This document shows positions 1 through 6,303 of a DNA stretch of 7,687 nucleotides, piece after piece (the stretch's first letter is position 1; each line of letters starts with the position of its first letter). The notes beneath the pieces were generated by a model, which worked only from the letters and a program-made list of their open reading frames with translations, had not been told where the DNA came from and did not search any database. Position numbers and translations under genes: made by a program. Origin of the DNA: an uncultured Alcanivoracaceae bacterium (GTDB lineage: Bacteria; Pseudomonadota; Gammaproteobacteria; Pseudomonadales; Alcanivoracaceae); contig CALEAR010000280.1 in assembly GCA_937943665.1 (NCBI GenBank), positions 1 to 7,687 of the forward strand, given 5' to 3'.

Positions 1-385
1 GCCCACCCACGGCGGGAGCTAGGTTAAAATCAAACTCATCGGAATCAATGCCCGCCACATCCACTAATCGCTCGCCTAGGGCATCTAATCGCAATAATTG
101 CGCCTGCATGGCGCCCAAACGGGCGGTGAGCGCATTAAGTTGTAGCTCAGCTTGTTCATTCACGGTTTCAAGCTGCTGCTTTTGTTCGAACAGTTGCTGC
201 TCCCAACGGGCGGCAATATTACGATCGAGCACAGGGTCGCTAAAAGAAGAAACAAGCCAAAACCCCATGGCACCCAAGGCCACAGACACCGTTAAAAACG
301 CTGCTACCCCTAAGGCAAGCCAGGGCCGACTTAACTCAAAGGTACCTGAGTGATACCCCTTGGCATTTATAACAATTAGTCTCAT
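1..385 (-). CDS. Membrane-anchored coiled-coil protein, probable M23-family peptidase (N-terminal part only)
   Basis: This is the first 128 codons of a gene read leftwards and cut by the window edge; it is not in frame with any other gene here. The protein starts MRLIVINAKG. A hydrophobic segment at about residues 22-45 should be a single membrane anchor, leaving a short cytoplasmic N-terminus. Residues about 59-105 are rich in Gln, Glu and Leu and look like a coiled coil. A motif follows (LGERLVDVAGIDSDEFDF, then APAVGG) that I recognise from the M23 peptidase encoded between dciA and secA in Pseudomonas-type genomes. The catalytic LytM domain with its zinc-binding HxxxD and HxH motifs would lie beyond the edge, so enzymatic activity cannot be judged. 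A gggag stretch lies 11 bases before the ATG and GGAAG sits very close to it. Family is inferred from N-terminal architecture and location; an inactive EnvC-like activator is also possible. Confidence 0.75.
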   Translation of the reverse strand, partial: MRLIVINAKGYHSGTFELSRPWLALGVAAFLTVSVALGAMGFWLVSSFSDPVLDRNIAARWEQQLFEQKQQLETVNEQAELQLNALTARLGAMQAQLLRLDALGERLVDVAGIDSDEFDFNLAPAVGG

Positions 386-405
386 ACTTCCGGGTGCTCC
401 CTAGT

Positions 406-433
406 ATTGTATAAAGTGTTAACGGAGCGCCAA
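406..433 (-). promoter_or_regulatory. Candidate sigma70 promoter for the M23 gene
   Basis: On the minus strand, TTGGCG (428-433) and TACAAT (406-411) are separated by 16 bases. They match the -35 and -10 consensus at four and five of six positions. Transcription would start near position 399, giving a leader of roughly 15 bases before the ATG at 385. The site lies in the 101-base spacer between two divergent genes, where a promoter is required. It was picked by eye only. Confidence 0.4.
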
Positions 434-469
434 CACCGGCTTTTACATTTTTTAATGCTAAATTCGCAA

Positions 470-475
470 TATACT
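470..475 (+). promoter_or_regulatory. Candidate -10 element for dciA
   Basis: TATACT matches the -10 consensus at five of six positions and lies in an AT-rich run just before dciA. The best-looking -35 (TTTACA, 442-447) is 22 bases away, which is too far for a standard sigma70 promoter, so the -35 partner is unclear. If this -10 is used, transcription would begin around 481-483, only about four to six bases before the dciA ATG at 487. A weaker extended -10 (TGCTAAATT, 456-464) is an alternative that would give a leader of about 16 bases. Confidence 0.3.
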
Positions 476-486
476 AATTTAACTCT

Positions 487-924
487 ATGACTAAGGCAAT
501 TGGCCCACGAAAAGTTCAACACATTGTGGAAAGCCACTCCACATTGCGTTGGTATGCGCAACAAAAACACCACGAAGATGCCACGCCTTCAGCCATAAAG
601 CCCCTACGGTTATCCTTGCCCCCTGCCCTTAAGCAACACACCCAAGCCTACCAAGATGAGCATGTGCTAGTGCTAGTGGCGAGTAACAATGCCGTGGCGC
701 AAATTTTACGTTTTCACGCTCCTCGCTTGGCCAAACAAGCTGGCCTTAGCGAGTGGTATGTGAAGGTGGCGCGCATTGCGGAACCTTGCGAGGCTCACAC
801 CCCAGAGGAAGCGGGCGCCACCCTGTGCCAACACTCTGCCCGCACCTTGCGGGAAGCGGCTGCCACCATTGATCATCCTGGTTTGCAAGCCGCCCTCTTG
901 CGTTTGGCTAGCAATGCAAAATAA
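487..924 (+). CDS. dciA: DciA-family (DUF721) replicative helicase-associated protein
   Basis: The 145-residue protein fits the DUF721/DciA family. It has a helical start (about 8-27), a core with the strand and helix typical of the family (HVLVLVASNNAVAQILRF, 59-76, then APRLAKQ), a second strand with VKVARI (92-97), and an alpha-helical C-terminal tail (about 117-143) ending DHPGLQAALLRLAS. DciA proteins bind DnaB and support its loading at the origin in bacteria lacking DnaC or DnaI; that role is family knowledge. The gene is the only plus-strand gene here. It converges on lpxC and diverges from the M23 gene, the arrangement I associate with Pseudomonas-type genomes. No Shine-Dalgarno sequence is visible before the ATG at 487, which follows aactct; see the candidate -10. 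The family is diverse in sequence, so the symbol rests on core pattern, length and position together. Confidence 0.8.
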   Translation: MTKAIGPRKVQHIVESHSTLRWYAQQKHHEDATPSAIKPLRLSLPPALKQHTQAYQDEHVLVLVASNNAVAQILRFHAPRLAKQAGLSEWYVKVARIAEPCEAHTPEEAGATLCQHSARTLREAAATIDHPGLQAALLRLASNAK

Positions 925-947
925 AAAAACCCAAGTTTGCTAGCGAA
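904..947. repeat. Imperfect inverted repeat around GCTAGC, overlapping the dciA 3' end and the terminator loop
   Basis: TTGGCTAGCAA (904-914), inside the last dciA codons, is complementary to TTGCTAGCGAA (937-947) at ten of eleven positions, with one G-G mismatch (906 and 945). The 22-base interval contains the dciA stop codon and one arm of the lpxC terminator. The right arm lies within the terminator loop, so the two stems interlock in the order needed for an H-type pseudoknot. GCTAGC is itself palindromic, so two copies automatically give a six-base inverted repeat; only the flanking pairs are extra evidence. Confidence 0.45.
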
Positions 948-962
948 CTAACAGCCTTGGGT
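923..962 (-). terminator. Intrinsic terminator of the lpxC transcript
   Basis: On the minus strand a seven-base stem (ACCCAAG, 962-956, with CTTGGGT, 935-929) encloses a 20-base loop. It is followed by a run of seven Ts (929-923, the first within the stem), then A, then four more Ts. It begins about 25 bases beyond the lpxC stop, as expected for the end of the dcw transcript. On the plus strand the stem is preceded by As and not followed by Ts, so it should work mainly for the leftward transcript. The T-run extends to the dciA stop codon (922-924). Confidence 0.8.
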
Positions 963-986
963 ACACAGGGAAAAAGAAACCATTAA

Positions 987-1889
987 TTACTTAGCTTGTA
1001 CGTATGAAATGGGCGCTTCGTGATCTTCTTCAAAGGTAACGAATTCCCACGCGTCTTCTTCTTCCAATAGCTTGCGCACCAACTGGTTATTTAAGGCATG
1101 CCCCGATTTATGGGCAATAAATTCACCAATTAAGCTGTGCCCGGCTAAATATAAATCCCCGATGGCATCTAAAATTTTGTGTTTCACAAACTCATCTTCA
1201 AAACGCAGCCCTTCTTCATTCAGAATGCGATCATCATCCACCACAATGGCATTTTCCACGCTCCCCCCAAGGGCTAAGTTTTGGGAACGTAAATATTCAA
1301 TATCACGCATAAAGCCAAAGGTTCTCGCCTGCGCCACCTCATGCACATAAGAGGTGGTAGAGAAATCCACCGTGGCTTTTTGAATTTGGTGCTTAAATAC
1401 TGGGTGATCGAAATCGATGCTGAAGGTGATCTTAAAACCTTCAAAGGGTAAAAACGTGGCCTCTTTATCACCCTCTTTCACAGTTACCTTACGTTTAATA
1501 CGTATGTATTTTTTGGGCGCTTCTTGATCCACCAAGCCCGCCGCTTGCAACAAAAACACAAAGGGGCCTGCACTCCCATCCATAATAGGAACTTCAGGAG
1601 CATCTAATTCAATAATAGCGTTATCGATGCCTAAACCCGCTAAGGCCGACATCAGGTGTTCCACCGTACTTACCTTCACCCCATCCTTCACCAAGGTGGA
1701 AGACAAGGTGGTTTCGCCCACCGTGTGTGCGTTGGCGGGGATATCCACCGCTGGGGACACATCGGTGCGTCGGAACACAATGCCCGTATCCACTGGTGCA
1801 GGTAGCACAGAAAGATAGATTTTCTCTCCGCTGTGCAACCCCACACCCGTGGCACGGACTGGCTGTTTAAGCGTACGCTGTTTGATCAT
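987..1889 (-). CDS. lpxC: UDP-3-O-acyl-N-acetylglucosamine deacetylase (LpxC)
   Basis: LpxC is the zinc-dependent deacetylase that makes the committed step of lipid A synthesis, removing the N-acetyl group from UDP-3-O-acyl-GlcNAc in the cytosol. The 300-residue protein is full length for the family (E. coli has 305). Zinc ligands H78, H237 and D241 correspond to E. coli H79, H238 and D242. The general base E77 lies in STVEHLMSA and the catalytic H264 in KSGHALNN. I chose the ATG at 1889 (MIKQRTLK) because family members begin there; an upstream in-frame ATG at 1925 would add twelve unrelated residues. The ribosome site is weak (gaagag just upstream). The gene follows ftsZ after 157 bases and ends at a strong terminator. 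The C-terminus (ISYVQAK) lacks the small hydrophobic tail that makes E. coli LpxC an FtsH substrate. Confidence 0.97.
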   Translation of the reverse strand: MIKQRTLKQPVRATGVGLHSGEKIYLSVLPAPVDTGIVFRRTDVSPAVDIPANAHTVGETTLSSTLVKDGVKVSTVEHLMSALAGLGIDNAIIELDAPEVPIMDGSAGPFVFLLQAAGLVDQEAPKKYIRIKRKVTVKEGDKEATFLPFEGFKITFSIDFDHPVFKHQIQKATVDFSTTSYVHEVAQARTFGFMRDIEYLRSQNLALGGSVENAIVVDDDRILNEEGLRFEDEFVKHKILDAIGDLYLAGHSLIGEFIAHKSGHALNNQLVRKLLEEEDAWEFVTFEEDHEAPISYVQAK

Positions 1890-1924
1890 CGTCTCTTCAC
1901 TTTCTTGATGGCACCAAGTGCACA

Positions 1925-1950
1925 TTGATATACGGAAGCTATCCTATCAA
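1925..1950. repeat. Short inverted repeat in the ftsZ-lpxC gap
   Basis: TTGATA (1925-1930) and TATCAA (1945-1950) are perfect complements 14 bases apart, located 36-61 bases upstream of the lpxC start. The 157-base gap (1890-2046) is long enough for a separate lpxC promoter, which related bacteria have. I could not find a -35/-10 pair with good spacing, and no U-tract follows the repeat. It could be an operator, a weak hairpin or chance. Confidence 0.25.
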
Positions 1951-2046
1951 AGGACAACCATAGCCACTAGCTAAGGCGTCTCATAGTTTCCATAGGGAAA
2001 ACATATAAGACGCCCGCCGGCAGTGCACAGGTTTAGCGGCTTCCGA

Positions 2047-3207
2047 TTAATCCGCTTGGCGACGCAAGAAAGTGGGGATATCAATGTATTCGTGCGTATC
2101 ACCTGCTGCCTTACGCTGTGGTGCTTCTGGCTCGCTATGACCTCGACGATCCCGTGCATAGGGGGGGATGGCTAAGGTGCTGTAATCGGGACGACCATCC
2201 ACAGTTACAGGGCTTTGACGAGTTTGCGGGTTCGGCACCGCCACGGGCCCTGCCGCACGCTGGCCAATACCTGTGGCCACCACGGTAACCGATAGCTCTT
2301 CGCTCATATCGGGGTTCACGGAGGTACCCACGATCACTTGCGCATCGTCATCCACGAGTTCGTTGATCACATCACCCACACGGTTAAATTCACCGAGGCT
2401 TAAGCTTTCGTTCGCCGTGATGTTAATTAAGATACCGCGAGCACCCGCCAGATCCACATCTTCCAACAAGGGGCTAGAGATGGCCATACGAGCGGCTTCT
2501 TCGGCACGGTTTTCACCACGTGCCACCCCTGTACCCATCATGGCTAGGCCCATTTCGCTCATTACTGTGCGAACGTCGGCGAAGTCCACGTTGATCATAC
2601 CGGGCTTAATACTAATATCTGCGATACCGCACACAGCGTTTTGCAGTACGTTGTTCGCTGCATCAAAGGCTTCGAGTAAGGTAACTTCGTGGCCAAGCAC
2701 AGCTTCAAGCTTTTCGTTAGGGATAGTAATTAAGGAATCCACGTGCTCGCGCAGCTGCACAATGCCTTCCTCCGCCGCTTTCATACGACGCTTACCTTCG
2801 AAGGGGAAGGGTTTGGTGACCACCGCCACGGTGAGAATACCTAGCTCTTTGGCAATTTCAGCCACCACAGGCGCCGCACCGGTACCGGTACCACCGCCCA
2901 TACCAGCGGTAACAAACACCATGTCTGCACCTTGGAGATGCTCGGCGATGCGATCACGGCCTTGGAGAGCAGCTTCGCGGCCCACTTCGGGGTTAGCGCC
3001 TGCGCCTAAGCCGTTATCACCTAGCTGGATAACGTTAGAAGCTGCGGAGTGACGTAGAGCTTGCGCATCAGTGTTAGCGCAGATGAAATCCACACCATCC
3101 ACATTCGAGCGCACCATGTGATCCACGGCATTACCACCGCCACCGCCTACACCGATGACCTTTAATACCGCACCATTTACGATGTTTTCTTCTAGAGTAA
3201 ATTGCAT
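2047..3207 (-). CDS. ftsZ: Cell division GTPase FtsZ
   Basis: FtsZ is the tubulin-like GTPase that polymerises into the cytokinetic ring at midcell. The 386-residue protein has the glycine-rich nucleotide-binding segment GVGGGGGNA (19-27), the tubulin signature GGGTGTG (104-110) and the T7 loop NVDFADV (206-212). D208 and D211 of that loop complete the GTPase site of the neighbouring subunit. A variable linker of about 55 residues (317-372), rich in Pro, Gln and Arg, leads to the conserved C-terminal peptide EYIDIPTFLRRQ (373-384), which binds FtsA, ZipA and other partners. The ending RRQAD is Pseudomonas-like. A good Shine-Dalgarno (GGGAGA, 3213-3218) lies five bases before the ATG. The gene is separated from ftsA by 95 bases holding two hairpins, a plausible way to set a higher FtsZ level than FtsA. 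Confidence 0.98.
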   Translation of the reverse strand: MQFTLEENIVNGAVLKVIGVGGGGGNAVDHMVRSNVDGVDFICANTDAQALRHSAASNVIQLGDNGLGAGANPEVGREAALQGRDRIAEHLQGADMVFVTAGMGGGTGTGAAPVVAEIAKELGILTVAVVTKPFPFEGKRRMKAAEEGIVQLREHVDSLITIPNEKLEAVLGHEVTLLEAFDAANNVLQNAVCGIADISIKPGMINVDFADVRTVMSEMGLAMMGTGVARGENRAEEAARMAISSPLLEDVDLAGARGILINITANESLSLGEFNRVGDVINELVDDDAQVIVGTSVNPDMSEELSVTVVATGIGQRAAGPVAVPNPQTRQSPVTVDGRPDYSTLAIPPYARDRRGHSEPEAPQRKAAGDTHEYIDIPTFLRRQAD

Positions 3208-3243
3208 TGTTATCTCCCATTTTTCCCTGTGTTACTGCCTGTC

Positions 3244-3267
3244 TCGGCACGGCGTAGGCCCTGCCGA
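3244..3267 (-). other. Stable hairpin upstream of ftsZ
   Basis: TCGGCA (3244-3249) pairs with TGCCGA (3262-3267). After a one-base mismatch, GGC (3251-3253) pairs with GCC (3258-3260) around a four-base loop, giving nine pairs in all. It lies 37 bases before the ftsZ start, upstream of its ribosome site, on the leftward transcript. No U-run follows, so it is not a standard terminator. A role in mRNA stability or processing is inference. Confidence 0.55.
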
Positions 3268-3278
3268 AAACCTGGTGA

Positions 3279-3292
3279 GTGCCCTAAGGCAC
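3279..3292 (-). other. Short hairpin just after ftsA
   Basis: GTGCC (3279-3283) and GGCAC (3288-3292) form a perfect five-base stem with a four-base loop, ten bases beyond the ftsA stop. Eleven bases separate it from the larger hairpin at 3244-3267. The following bases include only a four-U run further on, so it is at most a weak or partial terminator. Confidence 0.4.
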
Positions 3293-3302
3293 CTAAATTC
3301 TG

Positions 3303-4532
3303 TTAAAAGGTGTTCTTAAACCAATTTTTCACCCGCTCAAATAAGGGGGTGGTTTCTTCAAACTCCACGTTGAAGTTATCTTCCTGCTCCATGCGCTGTG
3401 CATATTGCAACAACCCAACGCTGGTGGCGTAAATGGGGTTGCTCACCACATCAGTGAACCCTGCCACGCCGCGAGGAATCCCTTGGCGCACGGACATGTG
3501 AAACACTTCCTCTGCTAGCTCAATGGCCCCTTCCATTTTGGAAGAGCCTCCAGTGAGCACGATGCCGCCAGGAATTAAATCATGGACACCACTGCGCTTA
3601 ATTTCAGCCAAAATAAGGCTGTAAATTTCTTCGTAGCGTGGTTCCACCACTCGTGCCAACACTTCACGGCTTAAGGTGCGTGGTGGGCGATCCCCCACGG
3701 AGGGCACGTTAATGGTTTCATCGGGGCCCACCATGGAAGTAAGCGCACAGGCATACTTGGTTTTAATTTCGTTAGCGTGCTGTTTAGGTGTGCGCAAGGC
3801 CATGGCAATATCGTTGGTTACGTGATCCCCGGCCACGGCAATATTGGCGGTGTAACGAATGGCACCATCGGTGAAAATGGCAATATCAGTGGTGCCTCCA
3901 CCAATATCCACTAAGCACACACCGAGCTCGCGTTCATCTTCTGTGAGAACGGAATAGCTCGATGCCAGCTGTTCCAGAATCAAGGCCTCCACTTCGAGGT
4001 TGCAGCGACGTACGCACTTCTCAATGTTTTGCGCGGCGTTCACGGCACAATTCACTAAATGCACCCGTGCTTCTAACCGCACGCCGCTCATGCCTGCCGG
4101 TTCACGCACGCCATCTTGGCTATCCACCACGTATTCCTGCGGCAACACATGGAGCACCTTTTGATCCGCGGGCATGGCCACAGCACGTGCTGCATCAATC
4201 ACACGCTCCACATCGCTGGGCAACACTTCACGATCGCGAATACCCACAATGCCGTGGCTGTTGGTGCTGCTCACATGGCTACCGGCAATCCCCACGTATA
4301 CGGAGTGAATTTCACAGCCAGCCATGAGCTCGGCCTCTTGCACGGCGCGCTGAATGGAGCGCACGGTGGCTTCAATATCCACCACCACGCCACGCTTGAT
4401 ACCGTGGGAAGGTTGCTCACCCACACCAATGATCTCTAAGGAGCCATCGGGCTTACTTTGCCCCACAATGGCCACCACCTTAGAGGTGCCAATATCTAAT
4501 CCAACGATCATGCGCTCTTGCATAGTGCCCAT
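3303..4532 (-). CDS. ftsA: Cell division protein FtsA, actin-like membrane tether of FtsZ
   Basis: FtsA is a peripheral membrane ATP-binding protein that links the FtsZ tail to the inner membrane and signals to later divisome proteins. The 409-residue product has the actin-fold motifs in order: phosphate 1 (GLDIGTSKV, 11-19), phosphate 2 (DIGGGTTD, 209-216) and the adenosine motif (GIVLTGGSSKMEG, 323-335). The FtsA-specific 1C subdomain lies at about 85-165, between the first two motifs. The last residues (LFERVKNWFKNTF, 397-409) form the amphipathic helix used for membrane attachment. Three in-frame ATGs are possible (4532, 4523, 4511). I chose 4532 because AGAGGA lies six bases before it and its ATG directly follows the ftsQ stop (TAAATG), implying translational coupling. 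Confidence 0.97.
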   Translation of the reverse strand: MGTMQERMIVGLDIGTSKVVAIVGQSKPDGSLEIIGVGEQPSHGIKRGVVVDIEATVRSIQRAVQEAELMAGCEIHSVYVGIAGSHVSSTNSHGIVGIRDREVLPSDVERVIDAARAVAMPADQKVLHVLPQEYVVDSQDGVREPAGMSGVRLEARVHLVNCAVNAAQNIEKCVRRCNLEVEALILEQLASSYSVLTEDERELGVCLVDIGGGTTDIAIFTDGAIRYTANIAVAGDHVTNDIAMALRTPKQHANEIKTKYACALTSMVGPDETINVPSVGDRPPRTLSREVLARVVEPRYEEIYSLILAEIKRSGVHDLIPGGIVLTGGSSKMEGAIELAEEVFHMSVRQGIPRGVAGFTDVVSNPIYATSVGLLQYAQRMEQEDNFNVEFEETTPLFERVKNWFKNTF

Positions 4533-5360
4533 TTATGTTCCTCTTTTGTTCTCGGCCTTATTCCATTGAATGGCCATGCCGTCTGCATAACGTAGATCCG
4601 CACTTTGGATGGCATGCGGCTCTTTGCTTAGCTCCCGCGTATACAGTGCAACAAACCGCGCAAGCTTATGTTCAAACTGATGCCGATCCACCACCAGCTG
4701 CATGCCATCATTAAGCGTAAGTCGTGCGGTTAATCGTGCATCCATTTCCATTTTTTCAATGGCTAAATTGGCTGTGGCCAATTCCGCCTTCATGGCTTTG
4801 TAATAAGCGAACACTTCCTCTAAACGCCCATCGGGGCCATAAAAATGAGGCAAGGTATCTAACTCGTACTTATCCACTCCTTCAAAGGGCACACCGCCCT
4901 CGCCAAGGAGCTTTGCATCATTCCACACCGCCACAGGCTCGCGCTCTGCAATGGTGATTTTTACCGTGTTGGGCCATTTACGGCGCACTTCCACCGTTTC
5001 CACCCAACCAATCTGCACCAAGCGTTCGTGCATATCCCCTAAGGGCATATTGAAATAATTTTTGCCCCGCACTAAATCCGAAATGCTTTCCTGCACCTGC
5101 ACTTGGCGACGCTGATCTTTCACCCCATCCACTCCCACGGTTTCTAAGGGGAAGCGGTTTAGCCACTGGGGCACAGAGGCCACTATCCAAATGGCCACGG
5201 CCAGTGCCGCCAGCGCCAAGAGGTGTGTTCGCACCTGTAATACAGCCAGCCACCACTGGCGCCATGGCAACCCCTTCAGGCGCTGGCGAAGTGGTACCTT
5301 GGGAGCCTTTACCTTGCGCGGCACGGCCCCTCTGGGTGGCTGTTTACGGCTGCGGCGCAT
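4533..5360 (-). CDS. ftsQ: Cell division protein FtsQ
   Basis: FtsQ is a bitopic inner-membrane protein that recruits FtsB and FtsL and connects early and late divisome assembly. The 275-residue protein begins with a strongly basic cytoplasmic tail (1-44), followed by one membrane segment at about 45-64. A POTRA domain covers about 71-140, starting [10 protein letters not shown] and including the conserved [19 protein letters not shown] beta domain runs to about 266 and holds the family pattern of REPVAVW and the late [12 protein letters not shown]. The start overlaps the end of ddl by 17 bases (5344-5360). It is supported by GGAGA (5368-5372) seven bases upstream of the ATG. The stop codon touches the ftsA ATG. 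FtsQ proteins vary in sequence, but topology, motifs and position agree. Confidence 0.96.
   Translation of the reverse strand: MRRSRKQPPRGAVPRKVKAPKVPLRQRLKGLPWRQWWLAVLQVRTHLLALAALAVAIWIVASVPQWLNRFPLETVGVDGVKDQRRQVQVQESISDLVRGKNYFNMPLGDMHERLVQIGWVETVEVRRKWPNTVKITIAEREPVAVWNDAKLLGEGGVPFEGVDKYELDTLPHFYGPDGRLEEVFAYYKAMKAELATANLAIEKMEMDARLTARLTLNDGMQLVVDRHQFEHKLARFVALYTRELSKEPHAIQSADLRYADGMAIQWNKAENKRGT
4539..4544 (-). promoter_or_regulatory. Ribosome binding site that fixes the ftsA start
   Basis: AGAGGA on the minus strand lies six bases upstream of the ATG at 4532 and inside the last codons of ftsQ. It is too far from the alternative ATGs at 4523 and 4511 to serve them well. Confidence 0.65.
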
Positions 5361-6303
5361 AGGCTTGTCTCCGGCTTTGCTGCGGCATGCGGCGTGCAGA
5401 AAGCAAAATCTCCGCCACTAGGGCTTCAAAACTCATGCCCACCGCCTTGGCTGCCATGGGCACTAGGGATTGGTCCGTCATGCCTGGCACTGTATTAATT
5501 TCCAGCAGTTGGAAATTGCCTTGGGCATCGCGCATAACATCCACGCGGCCCCAACCGCTGGCACCCACCACACGGAAGGCCCGTAAGGCTAAAGCCTGTA
5601 GCTGCGCTTCCTCGTCTTCACTCAGGCCACTAGGGCAGTGATACAAGGTGGTATCTGAACTGTATTTCGCTTCAAAATCATAAAACTCATTGGGAGTTTC
5701 TAAACGAATGGAGGGCAAGGCTCTATCATTCAAAATAGCCACTGTGTATTCAGGCCCATCCACCCACTGCTCCACTAACACATTGTTATCGTATTGGTGC
5801 GCCTTACGAATGGCTTCGTTCAACTCCTCTGGGGCATTCACCTTGTACATGCCAATGGAGGAGCCCTCTAAGGCAGGCTTCACCATAAGGGGAAAACCTA
5901 AATCCAAGGGTTCTTCGCTGGCCAAATAAAACGCTGGGGTGGGTAAACCCGCGTTTTGCCATAGCATTTTGGTGCGGATTTTATCCATACCAATGGCGGA
6001 GGCCATCACACCGCTGCCGGTGTAGGGAATCTGTAAAAACTCGAGCACCCCTTGGATCACACCGTCTTCACCGCCGCGGCCATGCAAGGCAATAAACACC
6101 CGCTGAAAGCCGCTTAAGGTGTTTAAGGACACCTCCGCCGGATCAATCAGCTCGGCTAGCACGCCCATGCTGCGCAGGGCCTTATGCACCGCGCGGCCGC
6201 TACGTAAGGACACATTGCGCTCGGCGGAATTACCCCCCGCTAACACGGCCACTCGGCCCACATGGGCTAAGGAGGCACGTAAACTTGCTAAAGAATCACT
6301 CAT
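5344..6303 (-). CDS. ddl: D-alanine--D-alanine ligase
   Basis: Ddl is the cytosolic ATP-grasp enzyme that joins two D-alanines for the peptidoglycan stem peptide. The 319-residue protein carries the expected active-site residues, matched to E. coli DdlB. E28 lies in [10 protein letters not shown] (E15). The HGRGGEDG motif is at 74-81. The ATP-grasp loop EGSSIGM (146-152) has S148 (S150). K213 and Y214 lie in FEAKY. R253 and D255 lie in GWGRVDV, and the Mg ligands E268 and N270 in [11 protein letters not shown]. The C-terminus is about ten residues longer than DdlB, ending in a Gln/Arg-rich tail. The location within the dcw cluster makes this the ddlB type. Its ATG overlaps the murC stop (ATGA, 6300-6303), with a full AGGAGG (6310-6315) six bases upstream. 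Confidence 0.97.
   Translation of the reverse strand: MSDSLASLRASLAHVGRVAVLAGGNSAERNVSLRSGRAVHKALRSMGVLAELIDPAEVSLNTLSGFQRVFIALHGRGGEDGVIQGVLEFLQIPYTGSGVMASAIGMDKIRTKMLWQNAGLPTPAFYLASEEPLDLGFPLMVKPALEGSSIGMYKVNAPEELNEAIRKAHQYDNNVLVEQWVDGPEYTVAILNDRALPSIRLETPNEFYDFEAKYSSDTTLYHCPSGLSEDEEAQLQALALRAFRVVGASGWGRVDVMRDAQGNFQLLEINTVPGMTDQSLVPMAAKAVGMSFEALVAEILLSARRMPQQSRRQAYAPQP

Noticed and set aside
48..353. 101-codon open frame on the plus strand opposite the M23 gene
   Set aside because: The translation is Ser/Cys/Asn-rich with no domain, and the minus strand gives a coherent membrane anchor plus coiled coil with a family motif.
925..986. A bidirectional terminator also serving dciA
   Set aside because: On the plus strand the stem is followed by acacaggg rather than a T-run, so intrinsic termination of dciA is not supported.
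1890..1925. Longer lpxC start at the ATG at 1925
   Set aside because: The extra twelve residues ([12 protein letters not shown]) are absent from LpxC proteins, which start at MIKQRTLK; the ATG at 1889 is preferred.
1987..2000. Five-base inverted repeat (TTTCC / GGAAA) downstream of ftsZ, as a possible ftsZ terminator
   Set aside because: The stem is short and AT-rich and there is no U-tract after it on the leftward strand.
2161..2167. Seven-base G/C homopolymer inside the ftsZ linker region, as a possible slippage site
   Set aside because: It encodes Ile-Pro-Pro in frame, seven bases is short for phase variation, and frameshifting in an essential gene is unlikely to be selected.
2273..3052. 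Long 259-codon open frame on the plus strand opposite ftsZ
   Set aside because: It is antisense to a fully convincing ftsZ, has a low-complexity Ser/Thr/Ala-rich translation typical of a codon shadow, and matches no family I know.
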